A stretch of 25,045 bases of DNA from a virus: IMG/VR virus record IMGVR_UViG_3300010354_000595, positions 1-25,045 of that record. One strand, written 5' to 3'. Each line of letters starts with the position of its first letter. Position 1 is the stretch's first letter. The notes under the pieces were generated by a model. It was not told where the DNA came from. It saw only the letters and a program-made list of their open reading frames with translations, and ran no database searches. Below, in pieces: positions 5,951 through 15,000 of this stretch. A program made the translations under genes and the position numbers.

Positions 5951-6853
5951 TTAGAACTGAAGACCTGTCTTCACCTCAACTGTTCGGATTTCTGAACCGT
6001 CTTCTTTGAGCACAATTCTTCCTTCTTCAATTGCTTGAATGAACGGCATCTGAATACCAAGATAGTCCTCATAGAAACGATTCATATCAGCAGTTGTAGT
6101 TAGAACTTTATATGCTTGTTTCACTTTATTCATATCAGTGAGAAGTTTAGTAGCTCTAACTTTGTGCTGATCCCTTGCAGTGATGATTTTAGTCGCAATT
6201 TCATCCACTGTCAAGTCCCTTGCTTCCGCAAGTGCTGATAGGAATGGATATTCACCACTTGGATCTGCTTTATATGCTACAGCATCTTCATACTGATATG
6301 GGAATGTTGCTTCTTCGATGGTGCAACTTAGATCTAGTTTTCTAAAACGCTTATCAAATTCTTCTTCAATAACTGCTTTCGCCACTGCTTTCATTGCTAG
6401 AACAGCAGCATCATGTCGTTGTGTATCGAAAGCAATTGCAACTTTCTCTGGAGTATATGTTTCTGCTGGAGTTACTACTAATTCTTGATTCTCCGAGTCC
6501 CAAGATAGAGTTTCATTTGTAAATGAAGTTTTGAGTTCAAAGTCGTCATCTACCTCAGCATCTCCAGTAGCAGTATTTTGCAATACTTTACCATCACCAA
6601 GATCTGTGCTAAGAAGTTTGATAGTCTCTCTAACTTCACCGAACGATCTAAATCCTTTCGATGCAACTAATTCATTGAGAAGATAATATCTTGACGACAA
6701 GGTGCTGGTTGAATATACGTCTTCAAATAGAATAAAATTCTCTGCTGCCAAAGAACATGCCAACCATCCTAGAGAACCCCCATAGTTGATGAATTCTTGT
6801 GGCATGGAGTTCATCCAAGAACCTGCTTTTGCGAGAAAATATGTACGATCCAT
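5951..6853 (-). CDS. Conserved protein of the tail-fibre region, unknown function (300 aa)
   Basis: A 300-aa soluble protein starting MDRTYFLAKAGSWMNSMPQEF. There is no signal peptide or clear catalytic motif. Residues about 95-130 look like beta-strands (FELKTSFTNETLSWDSENQELVV); residues 150-275 look mostly helical and charged. It follows the last fibre gene directly (12 nt), the position in which T4-like phages often keep fibre assembly or chaperone factors, so a role in fibre maturation is possible but not shown. A TTGACA-17-TAAAAT sequence lies inside the gene at 6186-6214. Confidence 0.7.
   Translation of the reverse strand: MDRTYFLAKAGSWMNSMPQEFINYGGSLGWLACSLAAENFILFEDVYSTSTLSSRYYLLNELVASKGFRSFGEVRETIKLLSTDLGDGKVLQNTATGDAEVDDDFELKTSFTNETLSWDSENQELVVTPAETYTPEKVAIAFDTQRHDAAVLAMKAVAKAVIEEEFDKRFRKLDLSCTIEEATFPYQYEDAVAYKADPSGEYPFLSALAEARDLTVDEIATKIITARDQHKVRATKLLTDMNKVKQAYKVLTTTADMNRFYEDYLGIQMPFIQAIEEGRIVLKEDGSEIRTVEVKTGLQF
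6186..6214 (-). promoter_or_regulatory. Possible intragenic sigma70-type promoter
   Basis: TTGACA (6209-6214), 17 nt, TAAAAT (6186-6191) on the minus strand: 11 of 12 consensus bases at optimal spacing. It lies in coding sequence (DLTVDEIATKI) about 260 nt ahead of the coiled-coil gene. It could drive that gene and the oxygenases, or be chance. Confidence 0.3.
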
Positions 6854-6865
6854 TGTTATTTCCTA

Positions 6866-8365
6866 TTAGTAAGAACCAAAACCACCATAAGCACCAGTAC
6901 CATCCGAAAGAGCAGTACCTGCTGTATATGGATCTTGATAACCAGACCCAGTGTAGGTCATGAACGAACGTGGTTGAACACCAGCACCGATCATGTCTCC
7001 ACCTTCTCTACCAACTCCAGAAGACGATCCTGGAATACCTTTTCTATATGTGATAGTAGCATCAGCAAAAAGAATCGAGTCAACGTAGTAGTAATAAATC
7101 CAAGAGTTATTATTCTGTGCCCCGTTGTAGTTAGAGATACAATATCCTTTATTCATACCAGTATGAAGATTTTCTTCTCCGCCATTCTCAGGTTTATTGA
7201 GTCCAGATCTCAGAATTGCTGCATCACTATCTCTTCGTTTTGTTATACCTCTTGATGTATTACCACCTTCAGAACAATAGAACATCCCAATTCTAGTTCT
7301 TAGATGCTTGTTATATCCATCGCATCCTGGTGCTGGAGAATAGTTAGACCAGTTAGTATATGATTCTGTGGAAAATTCAAATCGGTATTGTCCACTTGAT
7401 ACCCATGCATAATATTCTCCTTCAGCATGTGCAACTGCTGAAATTGAACCACCTACTTGGGATAGCATTACCTCAGTATTGAGATCATGTCTATCGGTGT
7501 TTCCATTACCAGAAGTAATATATGCTCTGTTTCTACCACTATTTGTGTACCAGCTATTGCCTAGAAAATCAATCCATGCACCAGAATATGATCTAGAAGT
7601 TAGAGTATTCCAGTTTCCATTCTGGCCACGATTTGTCTCTGTAACCATGCTATATGAGCAGGTGTTTGTTACAGCAGGCAACCAACCGTTAGCACAGTTA
7701 TACACAAAGATATTGACGCCATTCATAGATCCGCCAATATATGCTGCAGATCTATCAATAACGTCTCCAAGAGAAAGTGTTACGTCATTTGGATGAGTAG
7801 TGCGGTTTCCATTTCTATATGGAGAAGCATCTTTATATCCACCAATAGTGTATCCTCTATTGATAATATATCTAAACGGCCACTGAGTTGGGTTCTCAAG
7901 TCTATAGTTAGAATCTAGATCATGAGTCCAGTATGCTTCATATGAATCATTGTTTCTAATATTATCATTATCATATGCAACTCCAGATTTACGACGACAA
8001 CGCAAGACAGAACCTGCTGTGTCATCATTCATTTCTGGAATACCGCCACCAACATCTGCCCATGCTGCTGTGGCGTCATATACTTCTACTTTACCAGTCG
8101 AAGTATTGTATCTAAGCATACCCTGAACTGGAGTACCAGGTCTCTGGGCATCTGTTCCTCTGGGTAGAATAACAGCATCAGTTGCATTAGATAGGTCCAA
8201 TGAACTGGATGGAGTTGTGGTTTTTACGCCAATTCTATCATTGGTAGAATCAACGTATAGTGTTCCACTATCGAAATTGAAACGACCACTGCTGTCAATA
8301 GCTAGTTCAGGAGCACCCGATCCAGCAGTTAGACCCGAGATTCTATCAACGTTTAGTCTTGACAT
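6866..8365 (-). CDS. Tail fibre-like protein with shared N-terminal module (499 aa)
   Basis: A probable receptor-binding or fibre protein. Residues about 30-60 (LYVDSTNDRIGVKTTTPSSSLDL) resemble the 'trinucleotide-like' beta-repeat seen in phage fibres. Residues 66-105 carry the module VILPRGTDAQRPG...G-M-L-R-Y-N-T...E-V-Y-D...W, shared with four neighbouring proteins. Residues 110-499 form a large domain rich in Tyr, Ser, Asn and Gly that I cannot assign; it ends in a Gly/Tyr-rich tail. Its own late promoter (8390-8397) lies 24 nt ahead of the start and overlaps the end of the upstream gene. An RBS-like GAGGT stands upstream of ATG 8365. Confidence 0.8.
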   Translation of the reverse strand: MSRLNVDRISGLTAGSGAPELAIDSSGRFNFDSGTLYVDSTNDRIGVKTTTPSSSLDLSNATDAVILPRGTDAQRPGTPVQGMLRYNTSTGKVEVYDATAAWADVGGGIPEMNDDTAGSVLRCRRKSGVAYDNDNIRNNDSYEAYWTHDLDSNYRLENPTQWPFRYIINRGYTIGGYKDASPYRNGNRTTHPNDVTLSLGDVIDRSAAYIGGSMNGVNIFVYNCANGWLPAVTNTCSYSMVTETNRGQNGNWNTLTSRSYSGAWIDFLGNSWYTNSGRNRAYITSGNGNTDRHDLNTEVMLSQVGGSISAVAHAEGEYYAWVSSGQYRFEFSTESYTNWSNYSPAPGCDGYNKHLRTRIGMFYCSEGGNTSRGITKRRDSDAAILRSGLNKPENGGEENLHTGMNKGYCISNYNGAQNNNSWIYYYYVDSILFADATITYRKGIPGSSSGVGREGGDMIGAGVQPRSFMTYTGSGYQDPYTAGTALSDGTGAYGGFGSY

Positions 8366-8389
8366 TTACTATAGTTACCTCTTCTTGTT

Positions 8390-8397
8390 TATTTATG
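8390..8397 (-). promoter_or_regulatory. T4-type late promoter, CATAAATA
   Basis: CATAAATA on the minus strand, 24 nt before the start of the 499-aa fibre gene. It matches the NATAAATA box recognised in T4-like phages by the gp55 late sigma factor. It sits at the very end of the preceding fibre gene, like the one at 15827-15834. Confidence 0.7.
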
Positions 8398-9463
8398 CAA
8401 ATGGAGCGTCTTCTTCCCTGAAGTAGAATTCGATATCCTGAACTTTATTGTCTGGACCACGACATCCTTCTAGATATAAAGGATCACCATGGAACCATTG
8501 ATCTCCTTGGTATCCACTTTCATTTGTTTCCCAATACAAAATAGAGCGACGATTCAAATATCTCTCAAAAGAACCATAGTTATCGCTGTTCTCATTGAAT
8601 GATGATGCCCATGCAATTCCAGGATATGATGGACCATTTTCATATCGTACACGATCTGCTTCACCAGCAATATAATCTCTTGATATTAGTCCAGCTCTTC
8701 CCTGCTTACTCATTCTACATTTACGAATTACCGTTCCAGTTCCATTGTTAGGAAATGTCCAGTTATTTTGATCTGTCGTATCAAATCTAGAGATCTCTGA
8801 GATTTCCCAAATGAAGATTTTATTTGGGTTATCAGTTCTTCTTGCCATCATCTGACTGGTATTGCTTGCACCATCGATTGCTTTTGCAAAATCCATTCTA
8901 GAAAATGCAGTTCTATTTGTTCTTGCAGTTGCAGAAATAGTACCATATGTATTGAATAGTGGTAGATAATTACCACCAACTGTATTTGTTTTATTGGTAT
9001 TGATAGTTCCTGCATATGCAACCAACATCCATCCACCACCATCAGTGGTCATATCACAATAAACTTGTGTAGCAGCAAATGATGAAGATCCCGTTCCAGT
9101 TGGTTTGATCCAGTAAATACCATCTGGAGCATTTGGATTTTCTCTCTTGATCGCAAGTGCAGATGGAGCAGCATTCTCAGCAGTTGCTCCTAAAGTTGTT
9201 GTACCTCCAGTAAATGTCAAACCAATCAAGTCCCAGGATGTACCTGTATATACCTCAGTTCCTTGCAAAGATGTGTTATACCTAATCATACCAACAATGG
9301 GTTGAGAAGGTCTTTGTGCTGTTGTGCCAGAAGGAATACTAATCGGAGCATTATTCTGAACATCTAATGTTCCAGCAAAAAGTGCATTGGTATTTGTAGG
9401 AACATTTATCGTATAACCTCTGTCCCCAGTTCCGTAAATTTTAGATACTTTTACTTTTGACAT
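8393..9463 (-). CDS. Tail fibre-like protein with fibrinogen-like C-terminal domain (356 aa)
   Basis: Residues about 42-80 hold the shared fibre module (IPSGTTAQRPSQP...G-M-I-R-Y-N-T...E-V-Y-T-G-T-S-W). Residues 114-121 (DGIYWIKP) and 134-148 (VYCDMTTDGGGWMLV) match the opening of fibrinogen C-terminal-like domains, known for binding sugars and N-acetylated groups in animal lectins such as ficolins. The remaining 200 residues keep the aromatic/Gly character but not an obvious calcium site. I infer a receptor-binding fibre for host surface glycans. It follows the Gly-rich fibre gene after 10 nt and was probably gained and shuffled as a C-terminal cassette. Confidence 0.8.
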   Translation of the reverse strand: MSKVKVSKIYGTGDRGYTINVPTNTNALFAGTLDVQNNAPISIPSGTTAQRPSQPIVGMIRYNTSLQGTEVYTGTSWDLIGLTFTGGTTTLGATAENAAPSALAIKRENPNAPDGIYWIKPTGTGSSSFAATQVYCDMTTDGGGWMLVAYAGTINTNKTNTVGGNYLPLFNTYGTISATARTNRTAFSRMDFAKAIDGASNTSQMMARRTDNPNKIFIWEISEISRFDTTDQNNWTFPNNGTGTVIRKCRMSKQGRAGLISRDYIAGEADRVRYENGPSYPGIAWASSFNENSDNYGSFERYLNRRSILYWETNESGYQGDQWFHGDPLYLEGCRGPDNKVQDIEFYFREEDAPFA

Positions 9464-9473
9464 GATACGTTCC

Positions 9474-10643
9474 TTATACTTTATATCGAATGATTACGAT
9501 TCCAGTTCCACCTGCACCTCCAGCACCACCATCTGCAGAGTTGGTTGATCCTCCACCACCTCCACCACCAGTGTTTGCATCACCAGATTCTCCACTATTT
9601 TTTCCTCCAGGTGCTCCCGCAAAACCCCCGCCACCAGGTCCACCAAATCCTTGATTCATGGCGGGATCGTGTGAACCTCCTCCTCCGCCACCACCATAAT
9701 ACTTATTCGCACCACTGATTCTATACATCAATCCAGTTCCACCAGAACCAGCAGTACCTGATTGTCCACCATTACTAGGAGCACCAGTATATGATCCAGT
9801 TCCAGGTTCTCCTGCCATCAATGATCCACCACCGCCACCATTGTTATATGTGGGGTTTCCTGTACTTCCACCACCCGCAGCACCAAATCCACCAGAAGCA
9901 GACGTTGCTTGTATAGATGCCCCTCCAGCAGCGCCATAAGCACCGCCACCGCCACATCCACCATCAGCACCAGTTTGGTTTGCATCGGCACCTCCACCGC
10001 CCCCACCGCCAAGAGCAGTGAGAGTAGTGAACCCTGCAGGTCCAACGATAGAACTGTTTCCACCATTTGTACCTCTAGCACCACCTCCATTTGTTCCAAC
10101 TCCACCATTACCAGTAAATCCAACTGTTACGGTATAGTTGCCAGTTTGAGTAAATGGATAAAAAATACCCAATCTTGGAGCTTCAGAACCGTAATATACG
10201 ATCCCTCCACCGCCACCACCACCGCCAGCGCGACCACCACCACCGCCGCCGCCACCGACTAATAGAACCTCACAATTTCCACCAGTAGTAACAGTAAAAG
10301 TTCCATTACCAGTGAACATATGAATTTTCCACCCCTCATATGTGTAGACAGTATTTCCTCCACTCGCAACCATTCCAGGAGCAAGAACTGCTGAGGTTGT
10401 TATCGCAGTCCATGATCCACCATCCCACACTTCTGCACGACCATTAGTAGTATTCCAGATCAAAAGACCAGGATAAACTACTAAAGCGTCTCTTTGAGTA
10501 CTAGTAATTTTTGGAAGTACCATTGCTTGATTGGAGCATCTAGCATCCAATTCTGCAGCAATTCTCAGTGTAGTTCCTGCTTGTGTCTGTAGGAGACCAA
10601 CACCATCTTCACCCTCGATTTCAGCAACGTATAATCTACTCAT
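9474..10643 (-). CDS. Glycine-rich tail fibre/adhesin (389 aa)
   Basis: Residues about 40-80 are a diverged copy of the shared module (MVLPKITSTQRDA...G-L-L-I-W-N-T...E-V-W-D-G-G-S-W). From residue 105 the protein follows the glycine-rich domain pattern of phage adhesins: WKIHMFTGNGTFTVTTGG, CEVLLVGGGGG, YTVTVGFTGNGG, many poly-Gly runs (130-137, 140-147, 212-218, 317-323, 359-365) and a closing GGAGGTGIVIIRY. In T-even phages such as S16, glycine-rich adhesins form polyglycine-II sandwiches at the fibre tip; here the domain is fused to the fibre module. The DNA is repetitive with runs of CCACCACC-type sequence on the plus strand. It is probably a host-range determinant. Confidence 0.85.
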   Translation of the reverse strand: MSRLYVAEIEGEDGVGLLQTQAGTTLRIAAELDARCSNQAMVLPKITSTQRDALVVYPGLLIWNTTNGRAEVWDGGSWTAITTSAVLAPGMVASGGNTVYTYEGWKIHMFTGNGTFTVTTGGNCEVLLVGGGGGGGGRAGGGGGGGGIVYYGSEAPRLGIFYPFTQTGNYTVTVGFTGNGGVGTNGGGARGTNGGNSSIVGPAGFTTLTALGGGGGGGADANQTGADGGCGGGGAYGAAGGASIQATSASGGFGAAGGGSTGNPTYNNGGGGGSLMAGEPGTGSYTGAPSNGGQSGTAGSGGTGLMYRISGANKYYGGGGGGGSHDPAMNQGFGGPGGGGFAGAPGGKNSGESGDANTGGGGGGGSTNSADGGAGGAGGTGIVIIRYKV

Positions 10644-10644
10644 A

Positions 10645-11568
10645 TTACTTTACCCACAACCATCCGTTTGCTTGTCCAAGTGTATCTTCTCTGAGTCCAC
10701 AGTTATTCCCCTCTTCAGGGTGGCGTCCATAAGCGAAATAAGTACCCCCAGATGTATGGTGATCCCCCATACCTCTAGTACCTGTGTTGGGATTTCTGTC
10801 GTTGAATTCTCCTTCATAATTCAGAGCAATAGTAGTTCTAGCATTTTGGTTACTGGCACTTCCCAACAAATCAAATGTCATAGCATATGGGAAAAACTGA
10901 TTCTTTGGACCGTAATTATTTGTCCAATGACCAGATTCCAACCAAATTGGTGTTTGTCCTCTATATGTAGAACTATTTCTTAGGTTCTGAATGAAAGTAT
11001 CACTCATTTTCATCGTAACTTGAGCATCATACACTGGTCCATAATTGATTCCCTGATCAGTGTATAATCCATATGAACCATTAGTCATATGAGATTGGCA
11101 ACTCTCTCGTCTAATAACTACAGCACATACCCATCCACCAGCATATCTACGATTATCAACATACATTCTATATGTTGTAGATTCTCCAGATGGTCTGATA
11201 TAATAATATCCACTATCAAATCCATAGTACATAATCTGCTGACCAGATGTTGCTGGATTCGAAGCAGTTCCCAAAGTCAATAATGTCGTTCCTCCCGCTC
11301 CAGTTTGAATCCAGTTCGTACCATCCCAAGTTTCAATGATCTGCTCATCTTCATTGAAGAATAACGAACCGACTCTTCTCCCTTTTATGGGTCTTTGATT
11401 CTGAGCACCATGTGGCAATTGGAGTTTATCAGTTCCAGATAAATCCAAACTTCCCTCAACAATCAAAGGATCTGCAACGCTTACTGTAAAAGCTGGTATA
11501 GTTTCACCATCTACTGTAGCAGCTGCATCAAGACCTGCGAGATATCTTGTTTGCAGTCTACTTGTCAT
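10645..11568 (-). CDS. Tail fibre-like protein with diverged fibrinogen-like domain (307 aa)
   Basis: Residues about 49-87 hold a diverged shared module (LQLPHGAQNQRPIKG...G-S-L-F-F-N...I-E-T-W-D-G-T-N-W). Residues 118-146 read D-S-G-Y-Y-Y-I-R-P-S-G...Y-R-M-Y-V-D...G-G-W, which aligns in order with the fibrinogen-like domain in the 356-aa protein, but the Cys of VYCDM is missing. The C-terminus ends NGWLWVK. I infer a diverged fibrinogen-like receptor-binding domain. The ATG at 11568 overlaps the stop of the 143-aa fibre gene by 1 nt, so translation is coupled. The late promoter at 12022-12029 is the nearest. Confidence 0.75.
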   Translation of the reverse strand: MTSRLQTRYLAGLDAAATVDGETIPAFTVSVADPLIVEGSLDLSGTDKLQLPHGAQNQRPIKGRRVGSLFFNEDEQIIETWDGTNWIQTGAGGTTLLTLGTASNPATSGQQIMYYGFDSGYYYIRPSGESTTYRMYVDNRRYAGGWVCAVVIRRESCQSHMTNGSYGLYTDQGINYGPVYDAQVTMKMSDTFIQNLRNSSTYRGQTPIWLESGHWTNNYGPKNQFFPYAMTFDLLGSASNQNARTTIALNYEGEFNDRNPNTGTRGMGDHHTSGGTYFAYGRHPEEGNNCGLREDTLGQANGWLWVK

Positions 11569-11999
11569 TATCTAATACTCCATGAAGCACCATTTTGAAT
11601 AGTGATTGTCTTTCCAGATGAAATTGTGATTGGTCCAGCACTCATTCCATTTGCATATTCTGGTCCAATTTGTGTTCCAGTTGGACCAACAGTCAGATCC
11701 TCATCGATTGTATTTGCATTAGTTCTAATCACACTTTTTTCCCCGATTGATGGTCCTCCACCAGAGAGAGGAAACCAATCAGATGATTGTCCAGGAGCCG
11801 ATGGTCTTCTAATTTCTGCCGCATTGATGTCAATGTTGAATCTTACAGTTCCATCAATAGCTCCAGCAGGTCTCTGTGCTGTAGTACCTACAGGAAACTG
11901 AAGAACTGCATTTCCAGATGTGTTTAGAAAACGCAACGCAGTAATAGTTGCATCAGTTGATTGTGCAATATTACTACCTTTGATTTTTGTGATTGCCAT
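11568..11999 (-). CDS. Short tail fibre-like protein, module only (143 aa)
   Basis: The shortest member of the fibre series. Residues about 33-77 carry the shared module (LQFPVGTTAQRPAGA...G-T-V-R-F-N...E-I-R-R-P...W). After it there are only about 65 residues, a Ser/Thr/Ile-rich stretch (ITISSGKTITIQNGASWSI) that looks like a small beta-helical cap, as found at the end of many cyanophage fibre proteins. It could be a basal fibre subunit or a truncated fibre. A late promoter (AATAAATA) lies 22 nt ahead of the ATG, and AAGGA/GGAAA stands upstream as a ribosome binding site. Confidence 0.75.
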   Translation of the reverse strand: MAITKIKGSNIAQSTDATITALRFLNTSGNAVLQFPVGTTAQRPAGAIDGTVRFNIDINAAEIRRPSAPGQSSDWFPLSGGGPSIGEKSVIRTNANTIDEDLTVGPTGTQIGPEYANGMSAGPITISSGKTITIQNGASWSIR

Positions 12000-12021
12000 G
12001 TTTCCAAATCCTTGATATTAC

Positions 12022-12029
12022 TATTTATT
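12022..12029 (-). promoter_or_regulatory. T4-type late promoter, AATAAATA
   Basis: AATAAATA on the minus strand, 22 nt before the 143-aa fibre gene, in the short gap after the 1256-aa gene. The spacing to the start is close to those of the other late boxes in this window. Confidence 0.65.
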
Positions 12030-12031
12030 GT

Positions 12032-15000
12032 TTAGATAGGCATTTCAACGATATGAATAACATCACCTGTTGACGGAATTGCGCCCTGATCAAACTGAAC
12101 CGAAGTACCAGTTGAGTTCATGGTATAATCAACTCCTCCTACTTGAGCAACACCATTCAGATACACAAGTACAGAACTAAATGTATGTTGAACTCCAGTA
12201 TATGCAGAAACGTTGAACGTTTGCGTTACACCATCTCCGTTATAGGTGCGAGTAATGTACTTGTTTGGAGAAACTGCACCACGACCAGTTACAGTCAGAT
12301 CACCCTGAATGTACGTATTACCATAAACTTTTAGGCGTTGATCAGTGGCAGCTGCTCCACCAATACCCATCGTTTCGGTTCCGTTATAGGCTCCACTTGT
12401 AGGTGTGATAATGTCAATGAAACCAGTATTTGTTAGTCCAAATTCTTTCCAAGTCTGATTATAATAAATCCAACCGAGTGATTTACCAGGTGCCCAATTG
12501 ATATTGTAAACTAGATCACCATCAGCAGGAGTGTCATATCCAGTGATCGTTGAAAAATCTGGTTGACCCTGTGCGTTCTCAGGTGCTAGTAGCGTCTGCT
12601 TGATAACAGTACCATCTTGGTTTACATAAGTAAGTTTCTTTGCAAGAATATTATTTGTGGATGATAGTGTACTCTGGAAAGTAACAGGACCAGCGAAGAT
12701 AGATTCCAACTGGTTAGATGCACCACCAATTACGGTGAGTTTATCAGTCAGAACCAGTTCAGAGAATGTCTGAATTGTTGTGTTCTCTTCACCAATAACG
12801 TTCAACTGTGCAATATCTTCATTGGTGATCTGACCCGTAACTGGGTTGATGATCTGGTTACCGATGAATAGGTCACCATTAGAGTTCAGACCAGAGTAGA
12901 ATGCAACACCAGCATCTTCCTTCGTAGACTGCGAGAACTTGATCTGATCTTCAGATAGAGTTTCAACTTGAGTCTGAGGGAATGCAGTCGAGTAGTTACC
13001 AGGACCGAAACCAGTGTATTCAAACGTGTGGTTACCAGAACGTAGAATAGAGTGTCTTCTCAGTTCTACAGGAATTGGATTGACATTGCCATTTCCATCG
13101 ATTCTGATAGGAATCTTGCGAGTTTCTTCGTCACCGAGACGTGCAGTCAGAACAATATTTGACAGTCTCTTGTTGACAGAATCCCAGTTTGGTGTTGTGC
13201 CTGGTTGTGACCATCCAGTATCCGCAAGCAAGAATAGAATTGCTTCTTTTGTGATAGAAAGTTGAGCATCTTTATTATTTTCTGCTGGAGTAGATCCATT
13301 CGTGGCATAAACCAGACCAATAGTCTTGATATCAGCAACAGAAACTGCTGCATCTGGATCTGCTACAGGATTATCCCTATCAAATGATGGATAAACTTCA
13401 TTGATATTCTGAGAGAATCTTCTATCGTCGTAATTAGAAGTTTGTGGTGTAATGGATGCACAAAGTAGAGTTATATAATAGACACCATCGGTTTCACCAC
13501 GAACAAATTTTTGCTTGGTCTCGATATCATAGATATAGAATGTTCTATCTAGATAATAACGGGTCAAGTCTGTATTGAGTGGCTGTACAACGAAACCAGA
13601 AATAGGAGAACGTGGTAATGGCAGTTGTTGATCTTTATCAATCTGCAAACGTACACGATATGTTCTGTCAACCAGGTTTCTTGCGTCAGGAACACGCTTG
13701 ATGAATGTGGTTGGAGTAAAGTTTACGTTGTTATACTGACTGTTAGTAACAATAGTAGTATAGATATCGTTGGTATTTGAATCGGTAGATAGATACCAAC
13801 CAGCGGGTTGTCCTCCAAATGCATTATTATATGTTCCAGAGTCATACTGAATTGGAGAACCAGCATCTCCAGGAGAAGTCACAGATACACTAGGACCATA
13901 TGGTACGATTCTTGCTGTCTTGATAGTTGCAGCAGATGCTCCAGAAGAAACTAGAAGACAATTTAGTTTATCTGGAATTGCAGACTGTCCAACACCATCT
14001 TGACGAGCACCAACAACATATCCCTGAATCTTATTAGTTGGAGGAGATTCTAGGTTAGTATAACCATAGAGATAAAGTCTTGAACCCGCTGCTTGTCCAA
14101 TGTTGACTAGCTGGGAATTGACAGTTTTTGTTCTTTGAATGTCAACGTTTACCCAGTTGATAGAAACTTCATCAACATCCGCGAGAGACTTTGGTGGAAT
14201 AATATGTGTAATCTTTGCAGACTTATCTTTCGTAAATGCTTGCTGTTTGAATCCTTTCGATCTCAGAGCAACAGATCCAAAGTTTGAGTTAGAGTTGGTG
14301 ATGGACATGTCAGCACCAGCATATCCAGCAAAGTGATCACCATATCCAACCGCGAACACCGAAACGACCTGAATGAATGCGTCGTTAGATGCCATAACGT
14401 GAGTATGTGCCCACCCCTTTCTATAACGAGCAAAACCATCTAGGTGAGCACCATCACCAGCAGTTGCTGCGAGATAGTTACCAGTTGATTCATCGAATCT
14501 TACAAATGCACGGTCATCTTTCTGTAGTGACAGACCAGTAAACTGTGCAACAACCATCGATTTGAAACCAGTTGCTTTGCTACCATCAGCGTGCATACCA
14601 TTCATACCCCAGGTAGATCTCAGGGATAGGTTGAACATGTATGGCGATGCAGAGTCAACTGTATCGATCTCAACTTTTACGACAATGTTTGTACCAGTTG
14701 CAGTTCCAGTTGGTTCTCCACCCATCTGATAAGTGAAAGTATTTCCAGACGCAGATGTAACTTGGAATGATCCGTTGTAGAGAGATGCATCAAGTTCTGG
14801 TGCGGTTCCCTGAGATCCAGTTACACCACTGATGTTGACGTTTACACCAACAGAGAATCCATGATCTCTTGGTTGTCCGAATTCATCAACAGTAACAGCA
14901 GTTGCAGTCTGACCGTTACGAGTAATCTGGAGAACACGATATTCGTCAGAGATAGGACCAACGATTCTGTTTTCCTCAACTCTTGCCTGAATCTGGTCAG

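Noticed and set aside
9909-10262. Plus- and minus-strand frames across the glycine-rich gene, rich in Ser/Thr or Val/Leu
   Set aside because: They are by-products of the repetitive GGN codons of the glycine-rich fibre gene.
6866-11568. Possible diversity-generating retroelement acting on the fibre tips
   Set aside because: No reverse transcriptase gene, no template/variable repeat pair and no A-rich variable region are visible in the window.
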